Source: Bacteroidales bacterium
Lineage (GTDB): Bacteria; Bacteroidota; Bacteroidia; Bacteroidales; UBA932
Length of the DNA: 64,000 bases
Direction: 5' to 3'
Assembly: GCA_017437125.1 (NCBI GenBank)
Contig: JAFSBV010000003.1
Coordinates: 39,795 to 103,794, forward strand
Made by a program: the position numbers and the translations under genes
In this document: piece after piece, positions 33,414-42,483 of the stretch
Position numbering within the stretch: the first letter of the stretch is position 1
Layout: each line of letters begins with the position of its first letter
The notes under the pieces: model-generated
What the model was told of the DNA's origin: nothing
The model's input: only the letters and a program-made list of their open reading frames with translations
Database searches by the model: none

Positions 33414-34445
33414 ATGGATATCAGACAGACGATAAAGGACTGGATGCTTCCGATCGCTATGGTGACGGGAGCATCTCTCTATCTTGCATATCATGCATTG
33501 CCGGAGCCTGTGCATAAGGCTGGACCGTTTCTGAACGGCCTTGTGGAAGTGATGCAGCCTCTGCTGATCTTTGCGATGCTGTTTCTTACCTTCTGCCGTA
33601 TAGAACCAAAGGATCTGAAGCCTCACAGATGGCATTGGTGGCTCCTTCTTATACAGGGAGGACTGTTCACTGTTCTCGGTCTTGGTACTGTCATGATCAT
33701 GAGGATGCTGCCTGATGGGAACAATGAATGGAAGGTGCTTGTAGAAAGCGCGATGCTCTGCCTGATATGCCCGACCGCCACTGCAGCTGCAGTCGTGACC
33801 AGGAAGCTTGGAGGAGACGTGCCGGGAATAACGACGTATATCGCCCTTATCAATATCGTTGCGGCGATCCTTGTACCGCTTATCGTGCCTCTGATCCAGC
33901 CTATGGCGGGACTTTCTTTCTGGGAGGCCTTCAATATGATCCTGGCGAAGGTTCTTCCACTGCTGATGCTTCCGTGCTTCTGTGCATGGCTCGTACGATA
34001 TCTCATGCCTCATGTGCACGCGAAACTGCTTGAGTGGCAGGATCTTCCGTTCAATCTGTGGGTGGTGGCCCTGGTGCTTGCAATTGCCGTGACTACCAAG
34101 GCGATAGTAAAGAGTGAGATGAGCTGGACCTTGCTTGCTGCCATGGCATTCATATCCCTTGTCTGCTGTGCCTTCCAGTTTTGGGCCGGAAGATATGTCG
34201 GCAGCCGTTACAAGCCTCGTCGTCCGAGCTCTTCGGAGGATCGTGGCCGTGAAATAAGGAAAGTCACTGCCGGCCAGTCTCTGGGGCAGAAGAATACGGT
34301 TTTTGCAATATGGCTCGGTTACACCTTCATGACTCCGGAAACGGCAATTGTCGGGGGACTTTACAGCATATGGCACAATATATATAACTCATGGCAGCTG
34401 TATCGTCTGTCACACGATGTAATCAAAGGTGTTGAGAGACAATGA
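33414..34445 (+). CDS. BASS-like membrane transporter
   Basis: 343 residues with about nine transmembrane segments. CPTATAAAVVTRKLGGD in the middle and GQSLGQKNTVFAIWLGYTF near the end resemble the two crossover regions of the bile acid:sodium symporter (BASS) superfamily. Substrate is unknown. It starts 6 bases after purF, so it is co-transcribed with purine genes, and may move a metabolite linked to that pathway; this is inference. The C-terminal tail lacks further motifs. Confidence 0.6.
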   Translation: MDIRQTIKDWMLPIAMVTGASLYLAYHALPEPVHKAGPFLNGLVEVMQPLLIFAMLFLTFCRIEPKDLKPHRWHWWLLLIQGGLFTVLGLGTVMIMRMLPDGNNEWKVLVESAMLCLICPTATAAAVVTRKLGGDVPGITTYIALINIVAAILVPLIVPLIQPMAGLSFWEAFNMILAKVLPLLMLPCFCAWLVRYLMPHVHAKLLEWQDLPFNLWVVALVLAIAVTTKAIVKSEMSWTLLAAMAFISLVCCAFQFWAGRYVGSRYKPRRPSSSEDRGREIRKVTAGQSLGQKNTVFAIWLGYTFMTPETAIVGGLYSIWHNIYNSWQLYRLSHDVIKGVERQ

Positions 34446-34520
34446 CTTGGTAAAAAGATTCCGCATCTCGTATTGATGAGGTTTGTGTTGATATCCTGAT
34501 GGAATATCGCTGAAATTTCA

Positions 34521-34528
34521 TATCTTTG
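34521..34528 (+). promoter_or_regulatory. -7 promoter box upstream of purM
   Basis: TATCTTTG matches TAnnTTTG and lies 26 bases before the purM start. The expected -33 TTG at 20-base spacing is missing, so the assignment is tentative. Confidence 0.35.
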
Positions 34529-34553
34529 TAAATTATTGTAAATCAAATCTGAT

Positions 34554-35723
34554 ATGAGCAACCAAAGATACATGCAGCGTGGTGTGTCGGCATCGAAGGA
34601 AGATGTGCACAACGCTATCAAGAACATCGACAAAGGTATATTCCCAAAGGCTTTCTGCAAGATCATTCCTGACATTCTCGGAGGTGATCCGGAGTACTGC
34701 AACATCATGCATGCTGACGGAGCAGGCACAAAGTCGTCGCTTGCATACCTCTATTGGAAAGAGACCGGTGATCTGAGCGTATGGAAAGGCATCGCTCAGG
34801 ATGCTCTCATCATGAACATCGATGACCTTCTCTGTGTCGGAGCCGTTGACAATATCCTCGTTTCATCGACAATAGGACGAAACAAGCTTCTCGTGCCTGG
34901 AGAAGTCATAAGCGCCATCATCAACGGAACAGACGAACTTCTTGCCGAGCTTCGTGAAATGGGTGTCGGAGTATATGCGACTGGTGGAGAGACTGCTGAT
35001 GTAGGCGACCTCGTGCGTACCATCATCGTGGATTCTACAGTGACTTGCCGTATGAAGCGCAGCGATGTCATCGACAATGCGAACATCCGTCCTGGTGATG
35101 TCATCGTTGGTCTTGCATCTTATGGTCAGGCTACATATGAGAAGGAGTACAACGGAGGAATGGGAAGCAACGGACTTACCAGTGCGCGCCATGACGTGTT
35201 TTCAAAATATCTTGCCGAAAAATATCCTGAGAGCTATGACAAGGGGGTTCCTGAGGATCTCGTTTACAGCGGCGGCCTGAAGCTTACCGATGCAGTAGAG
35301 GGCTCTCCTCTCGATGCAGGAAAGCTTGTCCTTTCTCCTACACGTACATATGCTCCTGTTGTGAAGAAGCTTCTTGATGCCCTTCGTCCGGAGATTCATG
35401 GAATGGTTCACTGCTCAGGCGGTGCGCAGACCAAGATCCTGCATTTCGTGGGTGACGGTATCCGCGTCATCAAGGACAATCTATTCCCTGTCCCGCCTCT
35501 CTTCAGGACCATTCACGAGCAGAGCGGCACCGACTGGGCGGAGATGTACAAGGTATTCAATATGGGACATCGTCTTGAAGTCTATCTTTCACCGGAACAT
35601 GCAGAAGAAGTCATCGCCATATCGAAGAGCTTCGGCATAGACGCACAGGTTGTAGGCCGTGTTGAGGAATGTGACCACAAGGAACTCATCATCAGATCGG
35701 AATTCGGAGAATTTGTATATTAG
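34554..35723 (+). CDS. purM: Phosphoribosylaminoimidazole synthetase PurM
   Basis: 389 residues. AIR synthase, which closes the imidazole ring from FGAM with ATP. It contains the motifs ADGAGTKSSLAY, MNIDDLLCVGA and TGGETADVGD, all typical of PurM ATP-binding loops. The C-terminal domain has GMVHCSGGAQTKILH where other PurMs have a related HITGGG motif, a variation seen in the Bacteroidetes-type enzyme. It is slightly longer than the common 345 residues. It has its own upstream region after the transporter gene. Confidence 0.9.
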   Translation: MSNQRYMQRGVSASKEDVHNAIKNIDKGIFPKAFCKIIPDILGGDPEYCNIMHADGAGTKSSLAYLYWKETGDLSVWKGIAQDALIMNIDDLLCVGAVDNILVSSTIGRNKLLVPGEVISAIINGTDELLAELREMGVGVYATGGETADVGDLVRTIIVDSTVTCRMKRSDVIDNANIRPGDVIVGLASYGQATYEKEYNGGMGSNGLTSARHDVFSKYLAEKYPESYDKGVPEDLVYSGGLKLTDAVEGSPLDAGKLVLSPTRTYAPVVKKLLDALRPEIHGMVHCSGGAQTKILHFVGDGIRVIKDNLFPVPPLFRTIHEQSGTDWAEMYKVFNMGHRLEVYLSPEHAEEVIAISKSFGIDAQVVGRVEECDHKELIIRSEFGEFVY

Positions 35724-35795
35724 ATTTCTCCGCTACGGTCGAAATGACAGAGTGCTTGTTGTCATTTCGAGCGAGTGAAGCGAGTCGAGAAATCT
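35722..35795. repeat. GTCATTTCGAGC-type inverted intergenic repeat
   Basis: AGATTTCTC and TCGAAATGAC on the left are mirrored by GTCATTTCGA and GAGAAATCT on the right, around a 12-base centre. Its first two bases overlap the purM stop codon. The same unit, in full, is at 43611-43707. It probably also forms an RNA hairpin between purM and purH. Confidence 0.75.
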
Positions 35796-35824
35796 GTAAA
35801 TAAGAATGTTATTAATTAATCATT

Positions 35825-37375
35825 ATGAGAGCATTATTTTCAGTATCTGATAAGACCGGCGTAGTAGAATTCGCCAGTCAGCTGGTAGACCTCGGTTGGG
35901 AGATAATAGCTACCGGAGGAACGATGAAGCTTTTGCAGGATGCGGGGCTTAAAGTGATCAATATCAGTGAGATAACAGGTTTTCCTGAAATCTGTGACGG
36001 ACGTGTAAAGACCCTGCATCCTAAGGTTCACGGAGGTCTTCTCGGACGTCGCGACCTTGACAGTCATATAGCACAGCTCAAGGAGAACGGAATCGAGTTC
36101 ATCGACATGGTGTGCGTGAACCTTTATCCGTTCAAGCAGACTATCTCAAGGCCGGATGTGACCATGGAGGATGCTATAGAGAACATCGATATCGGAGGTC
36201 CTTCGATGCTCCGCAGTGCGGCAAAGAACTGGAGTGCGGTTACCGTGGTCTGCAATCCTGACAACTACAGCAAGATCATCGCCGAGATCCGTGAGAATGG
36301 CAATACGACCAGGGAGACACGTCTCCAGCTTTCTGCAGAGGCATATACTCATACTGCAGAGTATGATATGATGATCGCAACATACATGCGCAAGGCTGCG
36401 GGTCTCAATGAGAAGCTTTTCCTTGAATATGACCTTAAGCAAAGCCTCCGCTATGGTGAGAACCCTCATCAGAATGCAAAGTTCTATTCTACTCTCGACA
36501 AGGTTCCTTTCTCTCTTGCGACAGCGGAACAGCTTAATGGCAAGGAACTTTCATACAATAATATCCAGGATGCCAATGCGGCCCTCAATATCGTGCGCGA
36601 GTTCGATGTTCCGTTCTGCGTCGGTCTGAAACATATGAATCCTTGCGGTGCCGCTATAGGAACGGATGTGGTTGATGCATGGAAGAAGGCATATGAGGCA
36701 GACAAGGTCAGCATCTTCGGAGGTATCGTTGCCGTGAACCGTGAGATCAACAAAGAGGTCGCAGAGCTCATGAAGCCGATCTTCCTTGAGATCATCATGG
36801 CTCCTTCATTCACTCCTGAAGCTCTCGAGCTTCTCTGTACGAAGAAGAATCTCCGTCTCCTCAAGGTTGACATGAGCAAGGAAGAAGGCGGACATAACCA
36901 GTATGTAAGCATGAACGGTGGCATTCTTGTTCAGGAACAGGACATAGATACAAAGACTGTTGCTGCAGATATGTGCGTTACAGTGGCAAAGCCATCTGCT
37001 GCCCAGCTGACAGACCTTGATTTTGCATGGAGGATCGTAAAGCATGTGAAGTCAAATGCAATTGTTGTAGTTAAGGACGGAGCGACTCTCGGTGTAGGAG
37101 CAGGTCAGATGAACCGTGTCGGTTCTGCAAAGATCGCTCTTGAGCAGGCAGAGGCTGCATTGAAGGAAGCAGGCAAGGATATCAGGGAGGAGGCTCTCGT
37201 CCTTGGTTCCGACGGATTCTTCCCGTTCGATGACACAGTGACTCTCGCAGCGGAATATGGAGTAAAGGCCATCGTCCAGCCGGGCGGCAGTGTTCGCGAT
37301 GAGGACTCCGTAAAGAAGGCCGATGAGTGCGGAATAACCATGCTCTGCACCGGAATGCGCCACTTCAAGCATTAA
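35825..37375 (+). CDS. purH: Bifunctional AICAR formyltransferase / IMP cyclohydrolase PurH
   Basis: 516 residues, last two steps to IMP. The N-terminal MGS-like IMP cyclohydrolase domain has SVSDKTGVVEFA, IATGGTMKLL and EICDGRVKTLHPKVHGGLL. The AICAR transformylase domain (about 195-516) has LRYGENPHQNA, the KHMNPCGAA motif with catalytic Lys-His, and FPFDDTV near the end. Length is normal. It is preceded by the intergenic repeat and followed by hairpins, so it can be expressed separately from purM. Confidence 0.95.
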   Translation: MRALFSVSDKTGVVEFASQLVDLGWEIIATGGTMKLLQDAGLKVINISEITGFPEICDGRVKTLHPKVHGGLLGRRDLDSHIAQLKENGIEFIDMVCVNLYPFKQTISRPDVTMEDAIENIDIGGPSMLRSAAKNWSAVTVVCNPDNYSKIIAEIRENGNTTRETRLQLSAEAYTHTAEYDMMIATYMRKAAGLNEKLFLEYDLKQSLRYGENPHQNAKFYSTLDKVPFSLATAEQLNGKELSYNNIQDANAALNIVREFDVPFCVGLKHMNPCGAAIGTDVVDAWKKAYEADKVSIFGGIVAVNREINKEVAELMKPIFLEIIMAPSFTPEALELLCTKKNLRLLKVDMSKEEGGHNQYVSMNGGILVQEQDIDTKTVAADMCVTVAKPSAAQLTDLDFAWRIVKHVKSNAIVVVKDGATLGVGAGQMNRVGSAKIALEQAEAALKEAGKDIREEALVLGSDGFFPFDDTVTLAAEYGVKAIVQPGGSVRDEDSVKKADECGITMLCTGMRHFKH

Positions 37376-37444
37376 AATAAACCTCTACATTTCCTCTCAT
37401 AAGCTCTTTTTTGAGCTTTGTGGTAAGGCGCTTTAAAATATTGA

Positions 37445-37483
37445 CAGTCAACAGATAAGGTAGCTTGTCGGTTGGCTGTTTTT
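37445..37483 (+). terminator. Terminator after purH
   Basis: CAGTCAAC (37445-37452) pairs with GTTGGCTG (37471-37478) with one wobble, followed by TTTTT. A smaller hairpin, AAGCTC (37401-37406) with GAGCTT (37413-37418), precedes it. Confidence 0.6.
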
Positions 37484-37567
37484 ATTATATGGGTACTCTA
37501 ACACTTCCTCTACAAGTGGCAAAAAATAAAAATATCGATAACTTTGTTAAAAGAATAATGAATCGCT

Positions 37568-38215
37568 ATGTTCGGAAAGAAGAATATTGACAAGCTTATA
37601 GAGAATATTGACCGTTATTTTGATCTGCTCGACCAGTCTGTTCTTGTGTTCAAAGATGGAGTCAGAAACTATCTCTATTCAAATAAGAACGAATTCAATG
37701 ACAATCTCATGAAGATGTCTTCTCTGGAAGGTGAGATAGATGTCTTAAGAAGGGAAATCGAGAATGCTCTTTATACACAGACAGCTCTTGTCCGTGCCCG
37801 TGGAGATATCATGCGTCTTTTCGAGAAGACGCGAAGCATCACGGATCTTCTGTATGACAGTCTCTTTCAGTTCGAGATAGAGACTCCTTATATTCCGGCT
37901 GAGCTTAACTCAGAGTTCATGAAGCTTACTGAATTTTCTACACTTGCAGTCGAAGCCGTCATTCCTGCTGCCAAATCATATTTCAGGGATCCGGAAACGG
38001 TTCCTGACAAGATCGGCAGGGCATATTTCTATGAGAAGGAGGCTGTGAGATACTCTCAGACCATTAAACGAACTGTTTTCCATAATATGACTTCCCTCAA
38101 GCTCAGTGAAAAGTTCCATCTGAGATATTTTGCTCTTCATATAGAGAATCTTTCCAAGGCTGCCGAGAAGGTTGCCGATCAGCTGGCGGTAATGGCTATC
38201 AGAAGGACTATGTAA
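37568..38215 (+). CDS. DUF47 PhoU-like protein
   Basis: 215 residues, almost wholly helical, of the DUF47/PhoU_div family that forms PhoU-like three-helix bundles and partners with PiT phosphate transporters. Features include the E/D-x-x-x-D metal-binding patterns (SLEGEIDVLRREIE) and the symmetry-related second bundle (FYEKEAVRYSQTIKR). Its TAA overlaps the ATG of the PiT-like gene, so the two proteins are made in a coupled way and probably interact. A -7 box TAACTTTG at 37539-37546, with GTG 20 bases upstream, is a likely promoter for the cluster. Confidence 0.85.
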   Translation: MFGKKNIDKLIENIDRYFDLLDQSVLVFKDGVRNYLYSNKNEFNDNLMKMSSLEGEIDVLRREIENALYTQTALVRARGDIMRLFEKTRSITDLLYDSLFQFEIETPYIPAELNSEFMKLTEFSTLAVEAVIPAAKSYFRDPETVPDKIGRAYFYEKEAVRYSQTIKRTVFHNMTSLKLSEKFHLRYFALHIENLSKAAEKVADQLAVMAIRRTM

Positions 38216-39840
38216 TGAATGCCGTCTGTTTCATATTGTTCGTGTGTGTCGCTGCTCTTTGGTTTTTTTCCAACGAGTATCCGACTGTTTTCGGTATTTA
38301 TCTCCCGACATGTACATTAAGACGGCTGCCTTTCAAAGTACTTGTATCTTTTACCCTGATAGCTTCTGTCCTAATAAGTGGCATTGCTGATGTTTCTGCC
38401 GGCATGGCCGTACGTTACGGATCCGTAGGTATTGATTGTCAGTCTCTTATAGTCGTTGTCCTGTCTTCTCTGATTGTCCTCATCCTGCTCAAGATACTTG
38501 GTGTGCGGGGATCGGCCGCATATGCCCTGATAGGTAGTCTCGAGGCCTGCAGGATCGGAGTGGAAGGCAGCGGAGACATTTCATGGCTCCTGTCATTCCT
38601 TGTAGCTCCGGTTCTTTCTCTTGCCCTTTCATTCATTGTAAGCCTGTTGCTCCGGAGGACATTGGGCAGAAGCCATATCCATCTGCTCACCTTGTCCTAT
38701 CATATGCGTCTGGCAGTCATATTCTGTCTGATCCTTACAGCATTTGCCTTAGGAATCAACTGGGGCGGTTTCCTTATGGCAGGTGCATCATATGTCTCTG
38801 TTTCTTCTTTTGCGCCATTCATCGTTTCCGTGATCCTGATCCTTGCTGTTGTCACGATGTCTCCTTTCATGAGGGACAGCAGCGATGAATATGCGGGTGA
38901 ATATGGTGATTTCTCCATATATACAGTATTGTCTGCAGGCATGGCGACGGCAGTGACCCTTGTAGTGTTTTCATTCGATGCTGTTGCCGGACTTGCCGGT
39001 CTCAAGGCTGTGCCTCTGTCTGTGGGAGCTCTCGTATATGCATCCATTGCAGGAGCAGAGCTGGCCGGACGTTCCCATATGATAGAGATGGACAGACATT
39101 TCAAGGAGCTTGCTGCCATGTTCCTTACCCCTTCCGGCTCCTTGCTCATAGCCTATCTGATAATGCTCATGACTGGTGAGGGCAAGGACAGCCTGATGAA
39201 CTATGCGGTGCTTTCATCTGCAATGATAGTGCTTGTGGCTCTGGTCTTCTTCGGATATGCACGTCGTCAGCGTCGTCAGAAGGAAATGACCGAACGTCTT
39301 GTACGTTCTCAGCAGCAGCAGATATATGAGAACAGCAGAGCATTGAATGACATGCAGTTAAAGGTGGTGATTTCGGAGAATCAGGCTCTGCATGATGCTG
39401 TGGAGATGAAGCGTCAGGAGGTCATGAATGTCGCCTTGAGCATTGTGGAGCAAAGGGAGTATCTCGAGTCCTTGAGTGATATCGTGAAGAAGCTTTCGGT
39501 TTCCAAAGACGAGAAGGAACGTGAAGAGCTTGTTTCCGAACTCGGCACTTCCCTGAAGCAGCGCCTGTCTTATGACAGGGATGTTGATACCGCCTATTTC
39601 TATGCCCAGGCAGAATCCCTGCATGAAGATTTCAGTGCCAAGCTCGCAGAGAATTTTCCGGATCTGACCCAGCAGGAAAAACGGCTTGCGACACTGCTGA
39701 GATTGGGTTTTTCATCGAAGTACATATCGACCTTGATGAACATAACGGTGAAGAGCGTAGAGATCAGCCGTTACAGGCTGCGTCAGAAGCTCGGACTTTC
39801 GAAAGGAGATAATCTGGTGAATTTCATCAAATCAATATAA
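38215..39840 (+). CDS. PiT-like membrane protein fused to LuxR-type HTH
   Basis: 541 residues. The N-terminal part (about 1-350) has about ten transmembrane segments and follows the PiT phosphate-transporter layout, but its signature motifs are worn: where PiT has GANDVANA it reads SGIADVSAGMA, and where PiT has PVSTTHAIVG it reads GVRGSAAYALIG. The region SWLLSFLVAPVLSLALSF fits the segment after that motif. A coiled coil (about 365-430) leads to a C-terminal LuxR-type HTH (about 475-541: LTQQEKRLATLLRLGFSSKYI, then SVEISRYRLRQKLGL). This suggests a membrane phosphate sensor acting directly on DNA. The DUF47 partner precedes it and a porin gene follows. Confidence 0.7.
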   Translation: MNAVCFILFVCVAALWFFSNEYPTVFGIYLPTCTLRRLPFKVLVSFTLIASVLISGIADVSAGMAVRYGSVGIDCQSLIVVVLSSLIVLILLKILGVRGSAAYALIGSLEACRIGVEGSGDISWLLSFLVAPVLSLALSFIVSLLLRRTLGRSHIHLLTLSYHMRLAVIFCLILTAFALGINWGGFLMAGASYVSVSSFAPFIVSVILILAVVTMSPFMRDSSDEYAGEYGDFSIYTVLSAGMATAVTLVVFSFDAVAGLAGLKAVPLSVGALVYASIAGAELAGRSHMIEMDRHFKELAAMFLTPSGSLLIAYLIMLMTGEGKDSLMNYAVLSSAMIVLVALVFFGYARRQRRQKEMTERLVRSQQQQIYENSRALNDMQLKVVISENQALHDAVEMKRQEVMNVALSIVEQREYLESLSDIVKKLSVSKDEKEREELVSELGTSLKQRLSYDRDVDTAYFYAQAESLHEDFSAKLAENFPDLTQQEKRLATLLRLGFSSKYISTLMNITVKSVEISRYRLRQKLGLSKGDNLVNFIKSI

Positions 39841-39875
39841 ACTATAACAACATTAACCATTAAACCTTACAGACA

Positions 39876-41309
39876 ATGAAAAAGGTATTGTTAACATCGA
39901 TTCTGGCGCTTACAGCGTCGATTGCAGCAGTAGCTCAGCAGGAAGAAGCTGTGCAGACTGACGTGAATCAGTATGGTCAGAAAGTGGAATCCGTTCCGGT
40001 TCAGGCCCAGATGCAGGATGGAATCCTTGTGTTCCAGAACAAGAATGCAAACTACAAGATGTGGTTTGACGTACGTATCCAGGCTGACGGTGCAGTTTAT
40101 TTCGGTGCTCCTGATTTCTGCGCAAAGGAAATTGACGGTAAGTGGAATACAAGCCATATCGGAAACGGCATGACCCTCCGTCGTACACGTTTCGCCGTAA
40201 AGGCACAGCTTGACAAGAACTGGTATGGTGAGCTTGATACCGACTGGACAGCCGGTCTTCCTGAGCTGAAGGATGCATATCTGGCATTCACTGGTGTTGA
40301 AGGCCTCGAGATCAAGGCAGGTAACTTCAAGGAGAATTTCTCTATCCAGAGAAACACCACATCACGTTATCTCATGTTCATGGAGCGTGCAATGGTGACC
40401 TATCTTGCTCCTTCACGTCATCTCGGTCTCAATGCGAGATACTCGAACAAGTGGTTCTGGGCTTCTGCCGGCGTATTCGGTCCAGAGCTCGCAAGTGCAG
40501 AGGAACTTACATTCATGGAAGACGGTAACAAGGATTACGGTTACAACGAAGGTCTCTCATACACAGGTAAGATCGCTCTTCGTCCTCTTCACAAATCAAC
40601 TACTTCATCACTTCACATCGGTGGTGCCGTTTCTTACCGCGAGCCTAAGCTCACAAGCACAGACGGTTATTTCGTAGGCCGTTACAGCTCACGTAACTCT
40701 ACTTCCATCAACCGTAAGAAGTATCTTGACACTGATGATGTAAAGGGCCTCGATCATGAACTCGCATGGACAGTCGAGCTCGCAGGTCATTGGAAACAGC
40801 TCCGTTACGAGACTGCATATATCGCTCGCGGTATGTATCTTGACCAGACAGTGAATCCTCTCCCAACACAGTGGGCTGAGGGCTGGTATGCACAGGCAAG
40901 CTGGCTTCTTTTCGGCGGTACTCAGAACTATGATGCTGACGGTGCGAAATATACACGTACAACATCAGACCATGACTGGGGCAACCTCGAGATCGCCTTC
41001 CGTTATGAATATGCAGACTTCAACACAGGCAAGCTCTTCTCTCACAAGGCTGCAGATACCAATATCTTCGGAGGTAGCGGCGAGGCTTATACAATCGGTC
41101 TCAACTACTATCCTAACAAGAACGTGAAGATCGTCCTCAACTGGCAGTACAACAACAACGACCGTTATGCAAACGCAAAGGGCAAGAGCTATGTCGGATA
41201 TGATCTCAACGGCGCTCCTACAAAGGATCCGAACAAGGTTGTAGCTCCTACAGGCAAGGGTGGTGTTGACTATCAGATGCTTGCACTCCGTTTCCAGGTT
41301 GCATTCTAA
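39876..41309 (+). CDS. OprO/OprP-type phosphate-selective porin
   Basis: 477 residues with an N-terminal signal peptide cleaved after SIAAVAQ. The mature protein alternates beta strands ending in aromatic residues and finishes with MLALRFQVAF, the C-terminal Phe of outer-membrane barrels. The segments MTLRRTRFAVKAQLDKNWYGELDTDW and GLEIKAGNFKENFSIQ (split over several residues) match the phosphate-selective porin O/P family. It lies 35 bases after the PiT-like sensor gene and is the likely outer-membrane route for phosphate or polyphosphate. Confidence 0.85.
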   Translation: MKKVLLTSILALTASIAAVAQQEEAVQTDVNQYGQKVESVPVQAQMQDGILVFQNKNANYKMWFDVRIQADGAVYFGAPDFCAKEIDGKWNTSHIGNGMTLRRTRFAVKAQLDKNWYGELDTDWTAGLPELKDAYLAFTGVEGLEIKAGNFKENFSIQRNTTSRYLMFMERAMVTYLAPSRHLGLNARYSNKWFWASAGVFGPELASAEELTFMEDGNKDYGYNEGLSYTGKIALRPLHKSTTSSLHIGGAVSYREPKLTSTDGYFVGRYSSRNSTSINRKKYLDTDDVKGLDHELAWTVELAGHWKQLRYETAYIARGMYLDQTVNPLPTQWAEGWYAQASWLLFGGTQNYDADGAKYTRTTSDHDWGNLEIAFRYEYADFNTGKLFSHKAADTNIFGGSGEAYTIGLNYYPNKNVKIVLNWQYNNNDRYANAKGKSYVGYDLNGAPTKDPNKVVAPTGKGGVDYQMLALRFQVAF

Positions 41310-41315
41310 TCAGAA

Positions 41316-41373
41316 CGGTTACAATGTCATCTAAGAGCGGTTACAATGTCATCCCGAGCTTGTCGAGGGATCT
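41316..41373 (+). repeat. Direct repeat plus GTCATCCCGAGC-type unit
   Basis: CGGTTACAATGTCATC occurs at 41316-41331 and again at 41338-41353, a 22-base period. The second copy runs into GTCATCCCGAGCTTGTCGAG (from 41348) and then GGATCT, a single arm of the intergenic repeat family. It separates the porin from the lamin-tail lipoprotein gene. Confidence 0.65.
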
Positions 41374-41395
41374 ATAAATAAACAATTAACAAAGA

Positions 41396-42463
41396 ATGAA
41401 AATGAAAAAGATATTCTTAGCGCTTGCAGCTCTCGCTACTATGGCTGCAGTTTCATGTGTAAAGGACGAGCTCAATCCTGACGCTCTTGTACCGGAGCCG
41501 GAGCCAGAGATCGTTTATGATTATACCAAGCTCGTTCTCAACGAACTTTCAGGAGCCGGTGAGGACAATGAAAAGTATTGGGAACTTTACAATACCGGAG
41601 ATCAGGAAATCGATCTCAAGGGAGTGTATATCAACAAGGATGAGGAACTTGCATGGACAGGTGCCGAGGGCGTGAAGATTCCTGCTAAGGGATTCTATGC
41701 AATCGTTGGCGCGAAGGGCACTACTCCTGACGGCTTCAGCTCAGGATTCTCTGCAAAGAAGAGTGTAATCGTAGAGCTCTATGCTCCGGACGGAAAGAAG
41801 CTCGATACATTCCAGCGCGGTGAGAAGGGCAGTGCATGGGGAGACCAGGGCCTTGACAACAACAAGGGCTCATGGAGCCGTATTCCTGACGGAACAGGTT
41901 CATTCATGATCACTCCTAACGCAACTCCTGGTGCGGCAAACAATGGTGAAGGTGCATCAGTTGATTATGATCTCGTAGGCAATGGTGACACTCCTAAGCC
42001 GGAGCCAGAGCCGACAATCGTTCTCAACGAGCTTTACGGAGCAGGTGAGGACAACGAGAAGTTCTTCGAGCTCTATAACCCTGGCAGCAAGGAAGTAAGC
42101 CTCAAGGGATATACCATCAGCAAGGATGAGGAAAACTGCTGGACTGGTGCAGACGATCTCAAGATCGCTCCTAAGGGATACTATGTGATCCTTGGTGCAA
42201 AGGGTACCACTCCTGACGGCTTCAGCTCAGGCTTCTCTGCAAAGAAGACAGTCATCGTGGAACTCTTCGATGCTGAAGGCAACAAGATCGACACATTCCA
42301 GCGCGGTGACAAGGGTTCAGGCTGGGGTGAGACAATCGAGAGCAACAAGGGCTCATGGAGCCGTATTCCAGACGGAACAGGCAAATTCATGATCACTCCT
42401 ACAGTGACACAGGGTGCAGCAAACAATGATGCTGACGCAGTTGAAGATCCAATGGTAAAATAA
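41396..42463 (+). CDS. Lipoprotein with two lamin-tail domains
   Basis: 355 residues. The signal peptide ends in the lipobox AAVSC, so the protein is lipid-anchored. A Pro/Glu linker follows, then two lamin-tail (LTD) domains at about 40-170 and 205-345 with the recurring LVLNEL.GAGEDNEK and ELYN motifs. The domains are near copies: the DNA segment starting at 41729 recurs at 42215, 486 bases (162 codons) later, with the same DGFSSGFSAKK. LTDs in bacterial surface proteins are linked to nuclease or phosphatase systems and to ligand binding. It follows the porin and may work in nutrient capture. Confidence 0.8.
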   Translation: MKMKKIFLALAALATMAAVSCVKDELNPDALVPEPEPEIVYDYTKLVLNELSGAGEDNEKYWELYNTGDQEIDLKGVYINKDEELAWTGAEGVKIPAKGFYAIVGAKGTTPDGFSSGFSAKKSVIVELYAPDGKKLDTFQRGEKGSAWGDQGLDNNKGSWSRIPDGTGSFMITPNATPGAANNGEGASVDYDLVGNGDTPKPEPEPTIVLNELYGAGEDNEKFFELYNPGSKEVSLKGYTISKDEENCWTGADDLKIAPKGYYVILGAKGTTPDGFSSGFSAKKTVIVELFDAEGNKIDTFQRGDKGSGWGETIESNKGSWSRIPDGTGKFMITPTVTQGAANNDADAVEDPMVK

Positions 42464-42483
42464 TAATCTAAATCTATACAATC

